Source: Perca fluviatilis (taxonomy: Eukaryota; Chordata; Actinopteri; Perciformes; Percidae). From it: DNA of 64,000 bases. Positions 23,439 through 64,000 of this stretch are shown piece by piece (within the stretch, counting starts at the first letter, position 1; the number at the start of each line of letters is the position of its first letter). The stretch covers positions 29,474,285-29,538,284 of the forward strand of contig NC_053116.1 in NCBI RefSeq assembly GCF_010015445.1, in the 5' to 3' direction. Below the pieces are notes generated by a model. That model saw only the letters and a program-made list of their open reading frames with translations, had not been told where the DNA came from and did not search any database. The position numbers were made by a program, and so were the translations under genes.

Positions 23439-25660
23439 GCAAGCTGTGGAATGCTGGACTGGCCGCCAGCAGTGTGACTTCACACACTGAGTATCTTGAA
23501 TGACGCCTGCATAAGGAATGACCAGATGGTTGCCTGGTGACCAGTGTACACACCAAATACAGTGCTTACACACACAGTTGGAATGATGTCACACTGTCAA
23601 ACTAACCTGCATTGGAAGTCAGAGCTAATATCTCACGCACACTCACGTCCGGTCTGTGTGTGAGGTCATGTGTCATCAAAAAGTTCTTCACTGAGCTCAG
23701 AATCTCTGGGGACAGACTGTCACTGACCAGCATCAGACTGCTTGACTACCGTATGTTTCTCTACTCTATCCTGTTACTGCCATAAACCTTTTCCATACAG
23801 CTAATCAATAGCTTTAAAAAACAAACAAACAATGGAACAAGTGACTAGGTGTAACGTGAAGGGTGTCCCTCATAGTCACAACCCCACAGAACCGTATCAA
23901 CCGACTCTTCAGTTCCTCTCAGCTATACAGCGCTTTTTAGGCCATTTTCCTTTCCCCCAAACTCTGCTCTCATCTACTCCATCTTTCAGCAGCAGCAACA
24001 GCAGCAGACAGCTGCTTTTAGTGAAATGGCTCTGATAAATCTTTTAACTAACTGCCCTCCACAAAAAAAGCAGACAGACGGTTAACAACTGTCTGGGAAA
24101 GAATGAAAATTATTGGTAGTTGCTAAAAAATCAAACCATTGCTCAGATCTGAACTGCGACTTTTCAATTACTCTCTGTAGAACTTCATACCAGAACAATA
24201 TACAGCTAAGTATGCTGGCTCCCACCTATGGTATAACCACAGAGAGCCTTATCATACAATTTTGAATTTGGTTCCACCAACATGAATATTACATTCATAA
24301 TTGTCATAGCCATTTACTTCAGTAAATTCTAAAGATCTTGCAATGTCATGCATTTGACTTTTTTTCTAATCAAAGATGGTCAATTTAGAAAAGAAATTTG
24401 TTTAAGTCCAAATCTGTCAAAGTCTAAAAAGACACTTCCACAATTCCATGAAACCAAATAAATAATATAAACCACTTTCAGAACTGCTGTGATGCAAAAA
24501 AAGAATGGCCAAATAATTAATGTGACATATTTAAGGTCAAATAATATGTAGAAAGCTAGATAATTACCACTTATGTGCCTTTATTTTAAGAATATAAAGT
24601 ACTCAAATTTCATTGGCAAATACAATAGTATTTACATACTCATCCTTTCAGTGATGTGAAAACTAACAAAGCAAGCACCAAGACCCTGAAACTGAAGCAG
24701 CTTAATGGAATTAAGCCAGCATTCATTTTCCTACTGTGTGTATTCTATTGTTCCTGCCTTAAAACAGATTTTCTCAAAAAATGTACTGACCTTTTAAAAG
24801 GTATGTGTTTTAAAATTGGGTTCCCAGGATATACACAGATCTGGGCTTGCTTAATTTGCCTCTAAAGAAAGCTTGTAATCTCAGAAGAAAATAGTTAGCC
24901 TGAATAATGTTGTATTCTAAGTTGTTGGCATGTAACACCGAAATGTCAATAACTGAAAATCTTTCAATAACATGATGTAGTCTTTTAAATCAATGAGAGC
25001 CTGTAACATTTACCGATTACTGTTACCGATTCCTATATCGTTATTATCACCAGCCCACAATTATCAGACCATGTGATTACCCTCTTTAGCATGTAGCGTA
25101 AATGAGAATTCAGTGAAAATGATTTGTCAAAGAGGCAAGTATAGATTTACTTCTATTTCCTCCTATGGTCTAAGATCATTTCTCAAACCTTTGGCCTTAG
25201 GTAGTCCTGGAAATATCAAGACTCTTGGGGATTCATACCAGTTCACGGTTGACGTGCGAGACTTCTCCCCTGAAGATGTCATCGTCACCACATCCAACAA
25301 CCAGATTGAAGTTCGTGCAGAAAAGGTGGGCAGCCTTCTTTTTGATATTGAATAGTATACATAGTCTTTAAAAACAATTTTGTGTTCCAATGATATGACT
25401 AAAATCATATTAAACTGGGGTCTGTGGATTCTGTGGAGTCACAATACATTAAGTCATTGCTAACATTCTGTCTTTGGCAGTTGGCCCAGGATGGTTCAGT
25501 GATGAACACTTTTACACACAAGTGCCAACTACCTGAGGATGTGGACCCCACCTCAGTGACATCATCACTGGGTGCCGAAGGGACCCTAACGGTCAGGGCA
25601 CGGCGACACCCGGCCAAACACGAGCTCGTACAGACCTTCCGCACCGAGATCAAGATCTAG
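22509..25660 (+). CDS. hspb7: Small heat-shock protein HSPB7 (cvHsp), 3 exons
   Basis: Heart and skeletal muscle small heat-shock protein; the family limits protein aggregation and, in muscle, is linked to filamin and sarcomere maintenance. Coding exons are 22509-22668, 25201-25325 and 25481-25660, all GT-AG, giving 154 residues (human is 170). The N-terminus carries a serine run near residues 19-23, a shorter form of the HSPB7 serine tract. The alpha-crystallin domain covers exons 2-3, from [17 protein letters not shown] through [11 protein letters not shown]. The protein ends FRTEIKI with no C-terminal IxI anchor motif, as is typical of HSPB7. The first ATG is preceded by a TATA box and no other in-frame start is plausible. 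It is divergent to clcnk, its neighbour in mammals too. The 2.5-kb first intron holds a (CA)n tract. Confidence 0.95.
23403..23438. repeat. (CA)n microsatellite in hspb7 intron 1
   Basis: About 18 CA units; nothing else of note is nearby. Confidence 0.95.
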
Positions 25661-25928
25661 AGAGGGATCGGCTTTCTCATCACAAACCTCTCACTTTTTT
25701 TGTTTTTATGCTACTTCCTCATTTCCTGTCTTCACTTAAACCATTCTACTTTAAATACTCAGACAGTTGTGCCCTATAAAACATGCCACGTCCATCCTCC
25801 ACAACTGCAACAATGCCTGTTGCTGCTCATTGATATTCTGAGTTAGTTCACCATACGTACACAGCAGCAATAGGTCATACCTGCACATAACCTATTGCAA
25901 CACAGGAGTTGGACATGTACGGCATTTT

Positions 25929-25933
<5 letters not shown>

Positions 25934-26018
<85 letters not shown>
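25934..26018. repeat. (CA)n microsatellite in the hspb7 3' UTR
   Basis: About 42 CA units between the hspb7 stop and its polyadenylation signals, so it would be transcribed in the mature mRNA. Confidence 0.95.
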
Positions 26019-26019
<1 letters not shown>

Positions 26020-26123
26020 CAATTAACTGATCAGTTCACACTTCACTCCTGAAGACTCACCTCTGAAATTGATAGTTGCCACGTTACAGTAATAATAATT
26101 TATTGTATATTATTATTTGTGTG

Positions 26124-26151
26124 AATAAAATGATCCTGCTTTGACAATAAA
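26124..26151 (+). terminator. hspb7: hspb7 polyadenylation signals
   Basis: Two AATAAA-type hexamers, at 26124-26129 and near 26146, lie about 470-490 bases after the hspb7 stop. The 3' UTR would then contain the long (CA)n tract at 25934-26018. Sequence seen; use inferred. Confidence 0.5.
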
Positions 26152-26500
26152 CATTGGACAATGTATAAACCTTTTGATTGATGTATGGCAAATTGTTTTT
26201 ATTAAAGGTATGGGCCTGAGGTTGGGAAGATGATATTCATTTAAAAAGCTGATTTCTACATTTGTATACTAATAGCCTATGTTTTTTAGGCAAACAAATG
26301 ATAATGGCTTCAGCATTTCTCCCTTTGACTTTTATTGCTGCCACTATGGAGAAGGCTTTGAAACCCAATTTAAATAGCACTTAATTTTGGAAAATAAAAC
26401 AGAAAAATGTGTGTTTATGAGGCATCTGTTGTGCTTACATGAAAAAAAAAGAATTTCAAAGGTTCTATTCAAGCAAAAATAATTTAGAAGCCTTTGTTAT

Positions 26501-27420
26501 GTTTAGTTTAGTTTTTAGTTTAGTTTAGTTTATTTAGCAGGACAATGTGCAGTTACATTAAAAAGATGGCTGCACCAGATTTAGCATTATGCTACTTTCC
26601 ATCTATAGTCCTCCACAATTATAATGACATAACAGAGTTAAGTACATGACAAAAACAATAAACATAACATGTTTATACAACAAAGACAGTTAAGACAATG
26701 TAAATAGACTATTTACACCGAAGGTGCAATACACAGATATACACAACAATGGAATAAAAAGCGTTAGTGAGAGCAGGTCTGATGGTCTAAAAGGAAGTAT
26801 TTAACTGCCCGCGAGAAGCTTTTAAAATTTGAGATATTCTTTAAAGTGTTAGGAAGCCCATGCCATTCTTTGACTGCTTTATAGGACAAGGCTGATTGAG
26901 AAAAAACTGATTTTCTTTTGGGAACATTGCAATCACCCCTGGATACAGACCTCAAGGCTCTGTTTGTCAGTTTAGAGCGTAGCTGTACATATGTTTTTAA
27001 AGGGGGTGGAGCGGTATCATTAAGAATTTTGTGAACCAAACAGATATCAGAATACCTGATCAAATTATCAAAGCTTAAAATACTGTACTTCTCCAGTATA
27101 CTACAGTGGTGGTGCCGTCTAGGTTTTTTGTCTAGGATTTTCAAAGCTTGATTATGTAAAGATCTAAGAGGATTTAAAACAGTTTGTTTGGCTTGAGACC
27201 ATGAGGACATACAATACAATATATGCGATAAAATCATTGCATTAAAATAAGATTTAGCTGCTTCCAATGACAAAGAGCTTCTAATGTGCCTGAAGTTAGC
27301 AATATTAAATTTCAAAACACGACAAACCCTTTTAACATGGTTTTTAAAATCTAATACAGGATCCAAGATCACTCCCAGGTATTTAACTATCCACATAAAT
27401 ATGTGGGAGTGGACTTTGAA
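26501..27420 (-). mobile_element. 5'-truncated non-LTR retrotransposon (LINE), reverse transcriptase C-terminus
   Basis: A 210-codon open frame on the minus strand (26764-27396) reads as the end of a LINE reverse transcriptase: YLGVILDP near its start, then LSHILYCMSSWSQ and LRSLHNQALKIL, followed by the usual C-terminal region ending at a stop. The catalytic FADD-type motif and the endonuclease are missing, so the copy is 5'-truncated and inactive. On the minus strand the 3' end is a short TAAAC-rich tail (26501-26536), a LINE-like 3' tail. The clade is CR1/L2/Rex1-like, but I cannot place it precisely. The open frame is intact over its length, so insertion may be fairly recent. It lies between hspb7 and zbtb17. 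Confidence 0.8.
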
Positions 27421-27949
27421 TTTTTTTATTTGAGAAATACAAAAAAAATAATTATGTGACTGTAATTTACTCTATGTTTGAGCCAGGCTGAGGCCTTTGC
27501 ATTTTGGCATGCTTCTCTGTGTGGAAGACAACATTACATAGCCTAATTTATAATGTTGTAGGCTGTAAGTAGCCTTGAAATTAATGATTTTTATGTTCCC
27601 TTGAAGAGTGCTTTGCAAGTAGGCTATTTATATTCTTAAAAGACCTTGCATAATACAGTTTTGATACTACTCAGTAGCCTAGTATAGAAGCCAACACTAT
27701 GATTTAGAATTTTAAATAAAAAAAGAAAGGTTTTTGGTGGGTTTACTTTTCAGTAGCTCATTGGCTCCAACTTGAAATGTGTTTAATCGGCTTAATGACA
27801 TCTAAAGTGTTGGTGGCTGTGGTGTGTGCCACCCATGGATGCATACAAAAAACAGAATAACTTGATGATATTGCGCCACCTCGTGGTCATCATCAGCAGC
27901 ACAGCACGTGTTCACACTGCGCGTGCTCCTGTGATACATCCGGCCGGTC

Positions 27950-28121
27950 CCTATCAATCGATCAGAGAGAGGAAGATGGCGGTGGATGGAGTTGTGGTCA
28001 GCGGGGCAGGATCGATCACCGAAAAACTCGATTGGGTTGTTTTTTCCTAACGGAGTCAAACACTCCATATCACCGCATGAGCAGCACTTTGAACTCTGCG
28101 CGAAAAAGCTACAACAAGAAG
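27950..28121 (+). promoter_or_regulatory. zbtb17: Likely promoter and noncoding first exon of zbtb17
   Basis: This stretch ends in a good splice donor (AAG|GTAATT after 28121) and is richer in CpG than its surroundings. It contains AAGATGGCGG at 27973-27982, a classic YY1 site of the kind found just downstream of vertebrate transcription starts. The next matching acceptor is the TTTGCCTGTCAG ending at 30013, 61 bases before the zbtb17 start codon. The ATG inside the YY1 motif opens a 24-codon upstream reading frame that stops at 28050. The 5' boundary of the exon is not visible. Confidence 0.5.
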
Positions 28122-29304
28122 GTAATTCGGGAGTTTGTTTTTATCATAACTGCGCTTGAATTGAGCGAAATGAGCAAGCTAGCTGATAAAACAACAAGGG
28201 ATGAAGACAGGCCCGACTCATCGGTCCGCCATCTTGTCCCTTCACTATATGCTTGTCAAGGCACGCTAAATTAATCCCTGATAACAAAGCTACAAGGATG
28301 AAGGAATTGTAATCGATGGATTGCACTGTCAAACAAAGCTGTCAAAACTTAGAAAATCTTCATTTCCAGTCACAAAACACAGCTTTAATGTTGTTTTCCC
28401 AGTAGTTTGAGTCTAGTGCGAGTAGTTCATGGCCGACGTCAGTTGAAGCTAAATGCTGGTGTCATTCTGGCTATTTTTTTGCTACTTGTGGTTTGGTTAA
28501 CTTTAGCTAACGTTACATTTTATTTCATTGCTGCATCAAGCAGCTTAGCATAGGTTTCAACAATGAAATACAATGTAACGTTAGCTAGCTTATTATTATT
28601 TTTTATTTTTTTTTCCGTTGTTAACACAATTTAAAAATCGTATCTCTGTCTCGAGCATATTCTGGTGGGATCCTGTAGGAAAAGGAGCCTTATATTACTA
28701 GCTGCATCCATTAGTGCAGAGACCACTGCTATTCAACATCAGTAGCGTTACAGCACAAATCAGAAACACTTTCTACAAGATAAAGTATTTGTTTAACTTT
28801 TGTATTACCGCGAAGGCAGAGTTAACGTTACCTCAGTACAATTTTAAGAATGGTTTCCATTGATGTGTGTGTTGATATAACCCAATCGACCTAACCGTTT
28901 TGCGCTGTCCATTACATGTAAAATAGGAGTGAGTTGCAGGATGAAGTTACACGTTTTCTTAAAACTTTTGTGATCAGATACAGATGACAGTTTGAAATGG
29001 GGATAATTAGAAATGGGACTACTGTTTTGAGCATCTACATGTCATTGTGCTCATTTTACAACAAAGATAGTATTACATTATGTCGAAATAATGAAAGTAG
29101 ATAAGCATTTATCCATCCTGAGTGACTACAGATATATAACTGTATTAAGGTTAGAGTTCATTCAAACCTTAATTTAAGCCTGAGAAATCATTGAGGTTTC
29201 CCTCATTTGCAATGATGTCATTAAACAGAGAAATACACAAAGTTAAACAAATCAAAAGAGGGCAACACTCAGTGAAAACAATTGCACACTGAGGTGAAGT
29301 GGTT

Positions 29305-29651
29305 TAGATCTGCAACGATTAATCGATTAGTAGTCAACTCTCAAATTAATTGCCAACTATTTTGATAATCGATTAGTCGGTTTGAGTGATTTTTTGAGAC
29401 AAAAGTAACAATTCTTTGATTCCAGCTTCTTAAATGTGATTATTGATATATTTCTGTGACAGTAAACTGAATATCTTTGAGTTGTGGACAAAACAAGACA
29501 TTTAAGGACGTCATCTTGGGCTTTTGGGAAACACTGATCCACATTTTTCACAATTTTCTGACATTTTAGAGACCAAATAACTAATTGATTAATCAAGAAA
29601 AAAAGTCAACCGATTAATCGACTATGACAATAATAGTTAGGTGCAGCCCTA
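29305..29651. mobile_element. Short hAT-like nonautonomous element
   Basis: About 350 bases with imperfect inverted ends: the left begins TAGATCTGCAACGATTAATC and the right, reversed, begins TAGGGCTGCACC. Both ends carry AATCGATTAG-type sequence. Flanking 8-bp copies AAGTGGTT (29297-29304) and AAGTGTTT (29652-29659) differ at one base and look like a hAT target duplication. It has no coding capacity and lies in the intron before the first zbtb17 coding exon. Confidence 0.7.
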
Positions 29652-30074
29652 AAGTGTTTTGAGATCATCGTCTTGAATTTCCCGGGGAAGTGAGATCTTG
29701 AGAATGTGTTGCAGATGAGTAGCTTTTTGAAGGCTAATAGTCTGTGTATTGTTTAACATTACACTCTCACATCTTAACCGCTGAAATGATTGCTCTAGTC
29801 AGTCATCTGAATTATTAATCAAAACCAATTGCTTTACTATGCTGAGGGAGGGTACATATTCATATCAGAGGTGAACAACGCTGATTGATTGGTAGTGTCT
29901 AATTAAAGGCCAATAAATGTCATGCCAGTTTAAAGACAAGCTGGTCAAGCCGACTATCAGCCTTTTGAGCCTTTCCTAATGTAGCCAACCACATGTGACT
30001 TTTTGCCTGTCAGCGGTCCACAGAGCCCGTGCCTGTCCACCAGCCTCTTCCACCATCCCCAAGCCTTTGGGACG

Positions 30075-41958
<11,884 letters not shown>

Positions 41959-42882
41959 TTTTGTGAAGAATGTATGAAATATTGCTTAACAGAAATCTAA
42001 TTTATACACAAAAAGAAAATATAAGAAATAAAGGCAGTTAATGAGACCTCAGATATTCAACATGCCATGATGGTAAAAATGTATCTATACAGGATTCATA
42101 ACATACAATTCTTTATAAACAATTATATTTTAGAATATATGGTCAAAAATCATGTATTTTGCAGTCGGAAAAGAGGTGAGATCCTAGTGAGATCCAATAA
42201 TTTGGTAGATGTTGTTGAGAATTCTTCCAGCGATAGTTATACCACTTTGTATAGTTTGTTTATTTTATTAGACTGAAATGCAGAATGATGCTGTGTCCTT
42301 TGTGTTTAGATCACAATTCTGTCTTACCCTTATTCACTTAAAGAAAGACCTCCGTGTTATTTTTCCATTTCACTCAGATGAGATATGTAGATTTTCCTTA
42401 AATAGTCAAACTATTTTATTGTACTTAGTTGTAAGTATTTTCATGAAAACCACATTATACAGAGATTATATACATGAACATGTGGGGGTACTAAAGATTT
42501 ATTTGGGGGGGTGATTATTAATTCCTCCGTTTTTCCAGAAGTGGGATGTCATTAACTGGGAAACAATGTAAATGCTGTGCATGTATACTATTTGTATATT
42601 TGTTAGGCGTCCTCTAAAAAAAGTCTTAAAAAAAATACCTCTGATAAAACATTTTTAAAAATGCGTGCGGTGATGACATCCTGGTCAACAATTCTCAGTT
42701 TCACATTGATATCAAGACTTTTTTTTTTCTGGTATTGCAGTAAGCTATACATTGGTATGAAGACGGTTTCCTGTCACCAATGGTTTTATTTCATTATTTT
42801 GTCTGTTTATATTAACACATGCAATATGCCCTGTTAAATATCAGTAACATTGCTTAGACTCACTGAAAGTCATCATCTCGTC

Positions 42883-42888
42883 AATAAA
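42883..42888 (+). terminator. zbtb17: zbtb17 polyadenylation signal
   Basis: An AATAAA lies about 925 bases after the zbtb17 stop and before the ddost promoter. A nearer AATAAA around 42027 could give a short 3' UTR form. Confidence 0.5.
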
Positions 42889-42899
42889 GAATCATCACA

Positions 42900-43340
42900 C
42901 ACCTGAGCAGCCTTGTGTTGTGCTGTTATTCTTTCATAAAAGAAATGTGTTGTTTTACTGGCTTCCTTTAAGCTTACACTGCTCACAGGATATCTAGAAT
43001 ATCATCGAAAGGTGTGTTCCCCATATTTAAAGTAATAAAATGTATAAATTCAACAAGGAAAATAAGTCATTTGAATTGTTTAAATTATTAGCAAACACAC
43101 TGCGTCTCTAAGAGAAACATCCATGAAACGTGGACATCTCAAGTCATTAAGGCACTGCTCCTCAACTCATGATAAAATCATGGAATTATTGGTCTTAGTT
43201 ATGATTATTCAATAAATATGGTAGAATTTCCATAGACAGTGAGAATTTCTGTCCCGAGACTTCCGTGATTGTCAGTTAGGTCCATGGGTCTTATACTAGA
43301 GCTTTCATCCCATTGGCGGAGTGGCAGTCAGGCCGACGCG
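42900..43340. other. zbtb17-ddost spacer
   Basis: A compact gap of under 600 bases between the zbtb17 polyadenylation signal and the ddost start. It contains the ddost promoter region and no other feature. Confidence 0.5.
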
Positions 43341-43352
43341 TTCCTCTCTGCG

Positions 43353-43402
43353 ATTGGCTGGAATTTGGGGTCAAAGTTAAGTCGACTCCTAACGCTGACG
43401 TC
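43353..43402 (+). promoter_or_regulatory. ddost: Core promoter elements of ddost
   Basis: An inverted CCAAT box (ATTGG, 43353-43357) and a CRE/ATF-type TGACGTC (43396-43402) lie just before the start codon. The start itself sits in AAAATGGCGTC, a YY1-like context. No TATA box is seen. The layout fits a housekeeping promoter; the factor assignments are inference. Confidence 0.45.
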
Positions 43403-43417
43403 GACTTCTGCAGCAAA

Positions 43418-48700
<5,283 letters not shown>

Positions 48701-49008
48701 TGCAGAGTGTGTGAAGAGTTGAATTTGAATGTCTTTTGATGGCTTGAATCTTCACGCAGGGATTTGGACTGCAGTCCTCCGTAAAAATACAGTTTCTGTT
48801 CACTTATTTGGTTACTTAATTAATCCGGGGCTGGAGGCCAAAGGGGGTGACTATAATGCAGTGGTTGGGGTTTGTCTTTTTTTTTTTTTTTTTTTACTGA
48901 AATTACTCAAAAGCCTGTAAATGTCCTGAAGTCAGTCAGCGTTTGTATAAAGTTACTTTACAGTTGATAAAGATATCTCCTAAGTAAAGCACTTGCCTTG
49001 AAACATAA

Positions 49009-49149
49009 AATAAATCCTTATTGAAATTTGACCCACATTTTCTCAATTTAGGAAGGTTTATTGTGGTAACTACATGCACTGATTATGCCAACTGTTAATT
49101 TGTTTTTGATAAGTGTTTCCAAAAAAGTTGGAGTCATCTTAACAATAAA
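49009..49149 (+). terminator. ddost: ddost polyadenylation signals
   Basis: AATAAA at 49009-49014, about 310 bases after the ddost stop, with a second AATAAA near 49144. A T-rich run at 48877-48895 precedes them within the 3' UTR. Confidence 0.5.
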
Positions 49150-49327
49150 ATATTAACATTCCACTCGATAGAACGTCCTGTTCATTTTGTGACATGGCAT
49201 AATTGTACTCAGTGATTTTCACAATGTATTGAAATCTGTCTTCCTGAACCTTTCACTTATTAATAATGCTACACGCTGTGACTGACAAACATATATGTTG
49301 TTGGCTGTAGTGATGTAACGTTACTGC

Positions 49328-49538
49328 CCTAGCCCTTGTGTTGACTTTGGGTCAAATTGAACAGTTTTCAATTTTTGTTTTAAATCAGAAATTATGGGAC
49401 GTAGAAATAAGCGCCGAAAATGTGTAGAAGAAAAATTTAACAATTTAAAACGTTGGAAAAAGCAAAAACTGAAAAAAAGGCGTCGGAAAAAAATAAGTGT
49501 TTTTTCAAGGTTGACGGGAAGACAACACAAGGGCTAGG
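49328..49538. mobile_element. Small MITE, 211 bp, perfect 16-bp inverted ends
   Basis: CCTAGCCCTTGTGTTG at 49328-49343 is repeated exactly in reverse complement at 49523-49538. No clear target duplication is visible and there is no coding capacity. It lies between ddost and plekhm2. Confidence 0.75.
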
Positions 49539-49539
49539 A

Positions 49540-50572
49540 AATGACATTGGTGTAGAGAGTTTACATGCCAAACTACGTTTAAAAATACGACCACTTAAAT
49601 TAGCAGCTGCTTTGCAAAAATGGGGGGGGGGAAACGTGCATTTACGACATGATTTACATAAGACATTTCAGTTGCCGTAAGCCATATCCAACTTGAGCAA
49701 AGGTCCAACTTCTATAAACGTTGCTTTAGCGTCCACCACATGATGCAGTCACTTTGAATGAGGACGGGGTGAACCAGAGCCCTCGCAGAAGGTTACCCTT
49801 CGAGGGCTCTGGGTGAACCAATTCAAAACGCTATTTATTGACGAGTAAGTTTCTGGAGTCATGCACGCTCGCCGAATTGACGAGATGGTGCTGATGATTC
49901 ACAATCAAGTTATATTTTATGATGCATTGTATGTTTCCACAAAGCTGAGCAAATACAACTTTTAATAGTCCTACTTTTTGAACTCCATTCAGTCTCCCAC
50001 GCGAGGCTGGTGGTGACGTAATCCACTGACCGTACAGTCACTGGAGCGTACAATTAGGTCAGTAGTACCTTAGCATTCGTTTCTTTGGTGTTATTAGCTA
50101 ACTTATCGGCAAGTACGCGAAAGGGTAACTAAATTTAGTTTACAATAGCCAACCACAGTGATGAAACTGAGAGTGTGATAACCACAATTGCTGCTTAAAG
50201 TTATCCATGGTTGGACTTAAAACTTGCTAGCCACCCCTACCCTCGCGTTAAAAAAAGTCAAGTGGCTAGCGTTACAGCTATAAGGCGAAGCTAGGCAAAC
50301 ATTACATGGCTAACCAGTTCCGTTGACAGAGGTTGACTTATCGCGCTGCTTGCTTGGCACTAACATGATGGTTGTGAACTAGCGGTGCTGTCAATTGAAT
50401 GTGTACAATTGACAAATAAAGCTGTATCTTTAGTTTGGCAGCCGACTGCCTTGGACGGCAAGATAATGTTAGCTAGCTAGCTAAAGCGGGCGGCAGCGTT
50501 AGCTTTAGCAAAACAAGAGGTCTGCTTTGGGAGTCAGCTGACAGCCTGCTGTTAGCTGCCAACAGACCAGTG
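49540..50572. other. ddost-plekhm2 spacer and plekhm2 5' region
   Basis: Contains a 12-bp-arm hairpin (49774-49785 with 49801-49812, arms CCAGAGCCCTCG). Towards 50450-50572 there is more GC with AGCTAGCTAGCTAAAG and GGGCGG, likely the plekhm2 promoter and 5' UTR. No other gene seen. Confidence 0.5.
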
Positions 50573-63331
<12,759 letters not shown>

Positions 63332-63921
63332 GTATGTGCAGGTCATGCACATCAGTCCCCCTTTCAGCTGTATTAGCAGTTTGTTGAGATATACATTGGT
63401 TGGCTTCCATACTTGATACTTTACATCTGACATTAACCTTCCCACTTTGTGTAATAACAAGGTGGGAAGGCTATTTCCTTCACAAATGATAAGCATTCAT
63501 GTCACTTCTGATTGAATATTTATCGTGTTTAAGACATTTAAAAAAAACTGTAATCCTGAAAACTGTGTGTTGAGTGCCAAAATACCATACCATAATCCCC
63601 AGTACACACTTCCCATTTTGGCACTTCTGCTTTGGTGAAAATTGCTAACATATTGGAATTGATATTTCCTTTGACTCTCTGCTATTGCCAGACATACTGA
63701 GAGCTTGAGCTCTTGTTTAGTGCAGTCAAGCAGATTTCCTGCCAATCTGTCAGAGGTACACAATGTATAATACAAAACACAGAGTGGAGTGGAGGCTGAC
63801 ATTTTTTTTGCCAATCGTCTTGCCTATTGCAATTATAGAAACGGTAATATCTTAAAATGAATGTGTCAATGATTTCTTTTTGTAGCGCCTTTTTAAGAAA
63901 TAAAGCTAAGAACCTAAAAAA

Positions 63922-63924
<3 letters not shown>

Positions 63925-64000
<76 letters not shown>
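63925..64000. repeat. (AT)n tract running off the right edge
   Basis: Pure AT repeat of at least 76 bases truncated by the window end, in the plekhm2 intron after exon 63141-63331. Confidence 0.95.

Noticed and set aside
26764..27396. Host gene with reverse-transcriptase similarity
   Set aside because: Lacks the catalytic core, has a repeat tail and no introns; a truncated LINE explains it.

Overview
The window is vertebrate nuclear DNA, almost certainly from a teleost fish and probably a percomorph; I cannot name the species. The evidence is intron-split genes with GT-AG junctions, (CA)n and (AT)n microsatellites, and a dense load of small DNA transposons of the hAT and Tc1/mariner type. 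Five protein-coding genes could be rebuilt exon by exon. Reading phase is continuous across every junction, and four of the five appear complete.

Layout: (1) 1408-18374, minus strand: a complete ClC-K kidney-type chloride channel gene (clcnk), 19 coding exons, 688 codons. Its large introns are packed with transposon remnants. (2) 18.5-22.3 kb: intergenic. (3) 22509-25660, plus: hspb7, a small heat-shock protein, 3 exons, 154 codons, with a TATA box. (4) 26.5-27.4 kb, minus: a 5'-truncated LINE. (5) About 27.95-42.9 kb, plus: zbtb17 (MIZ-1), a likely noncoding first exon plus 15 coding exons, BTB domain and 13 C2H2 fingers, 930 codons. (6) 43418-48700, plus: ddost, the 48 kDa oligosaccharyltransferase subunit, 11 exons, 465 codons. 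(7) 50573 to beyond the right edge, plus: plekhm2 (SKIP). Its first 15 exons are present; the C-terminal PH part lies outside.

In the human genome CLCNKA/B, HSPB7, ZBTB17 and PLEKHM2 lie close together on 1p36 and DDOST lies elsewhere on 1p36, so this is a conserved syntenic block. The genes do not form a pathway. They act in renal and epithelial chloride transport, muscle protein quality control, transcription control, N-glycosylation and lysosome positioning respectively.

I found no bacterial-type operon, CRISPR array or new multi-gene system. The unusual content is in the introns: hAT-like elements with readable 8-bp target duplications, one of which duplicated a splice donor in plekhm2; long foldback elements; a stray RecQ-like helicase fragment antisense in ddost; a GC-AG intron in ddost; and a nested element in clcnk that carries a second copy of neighbouring intron sequence.
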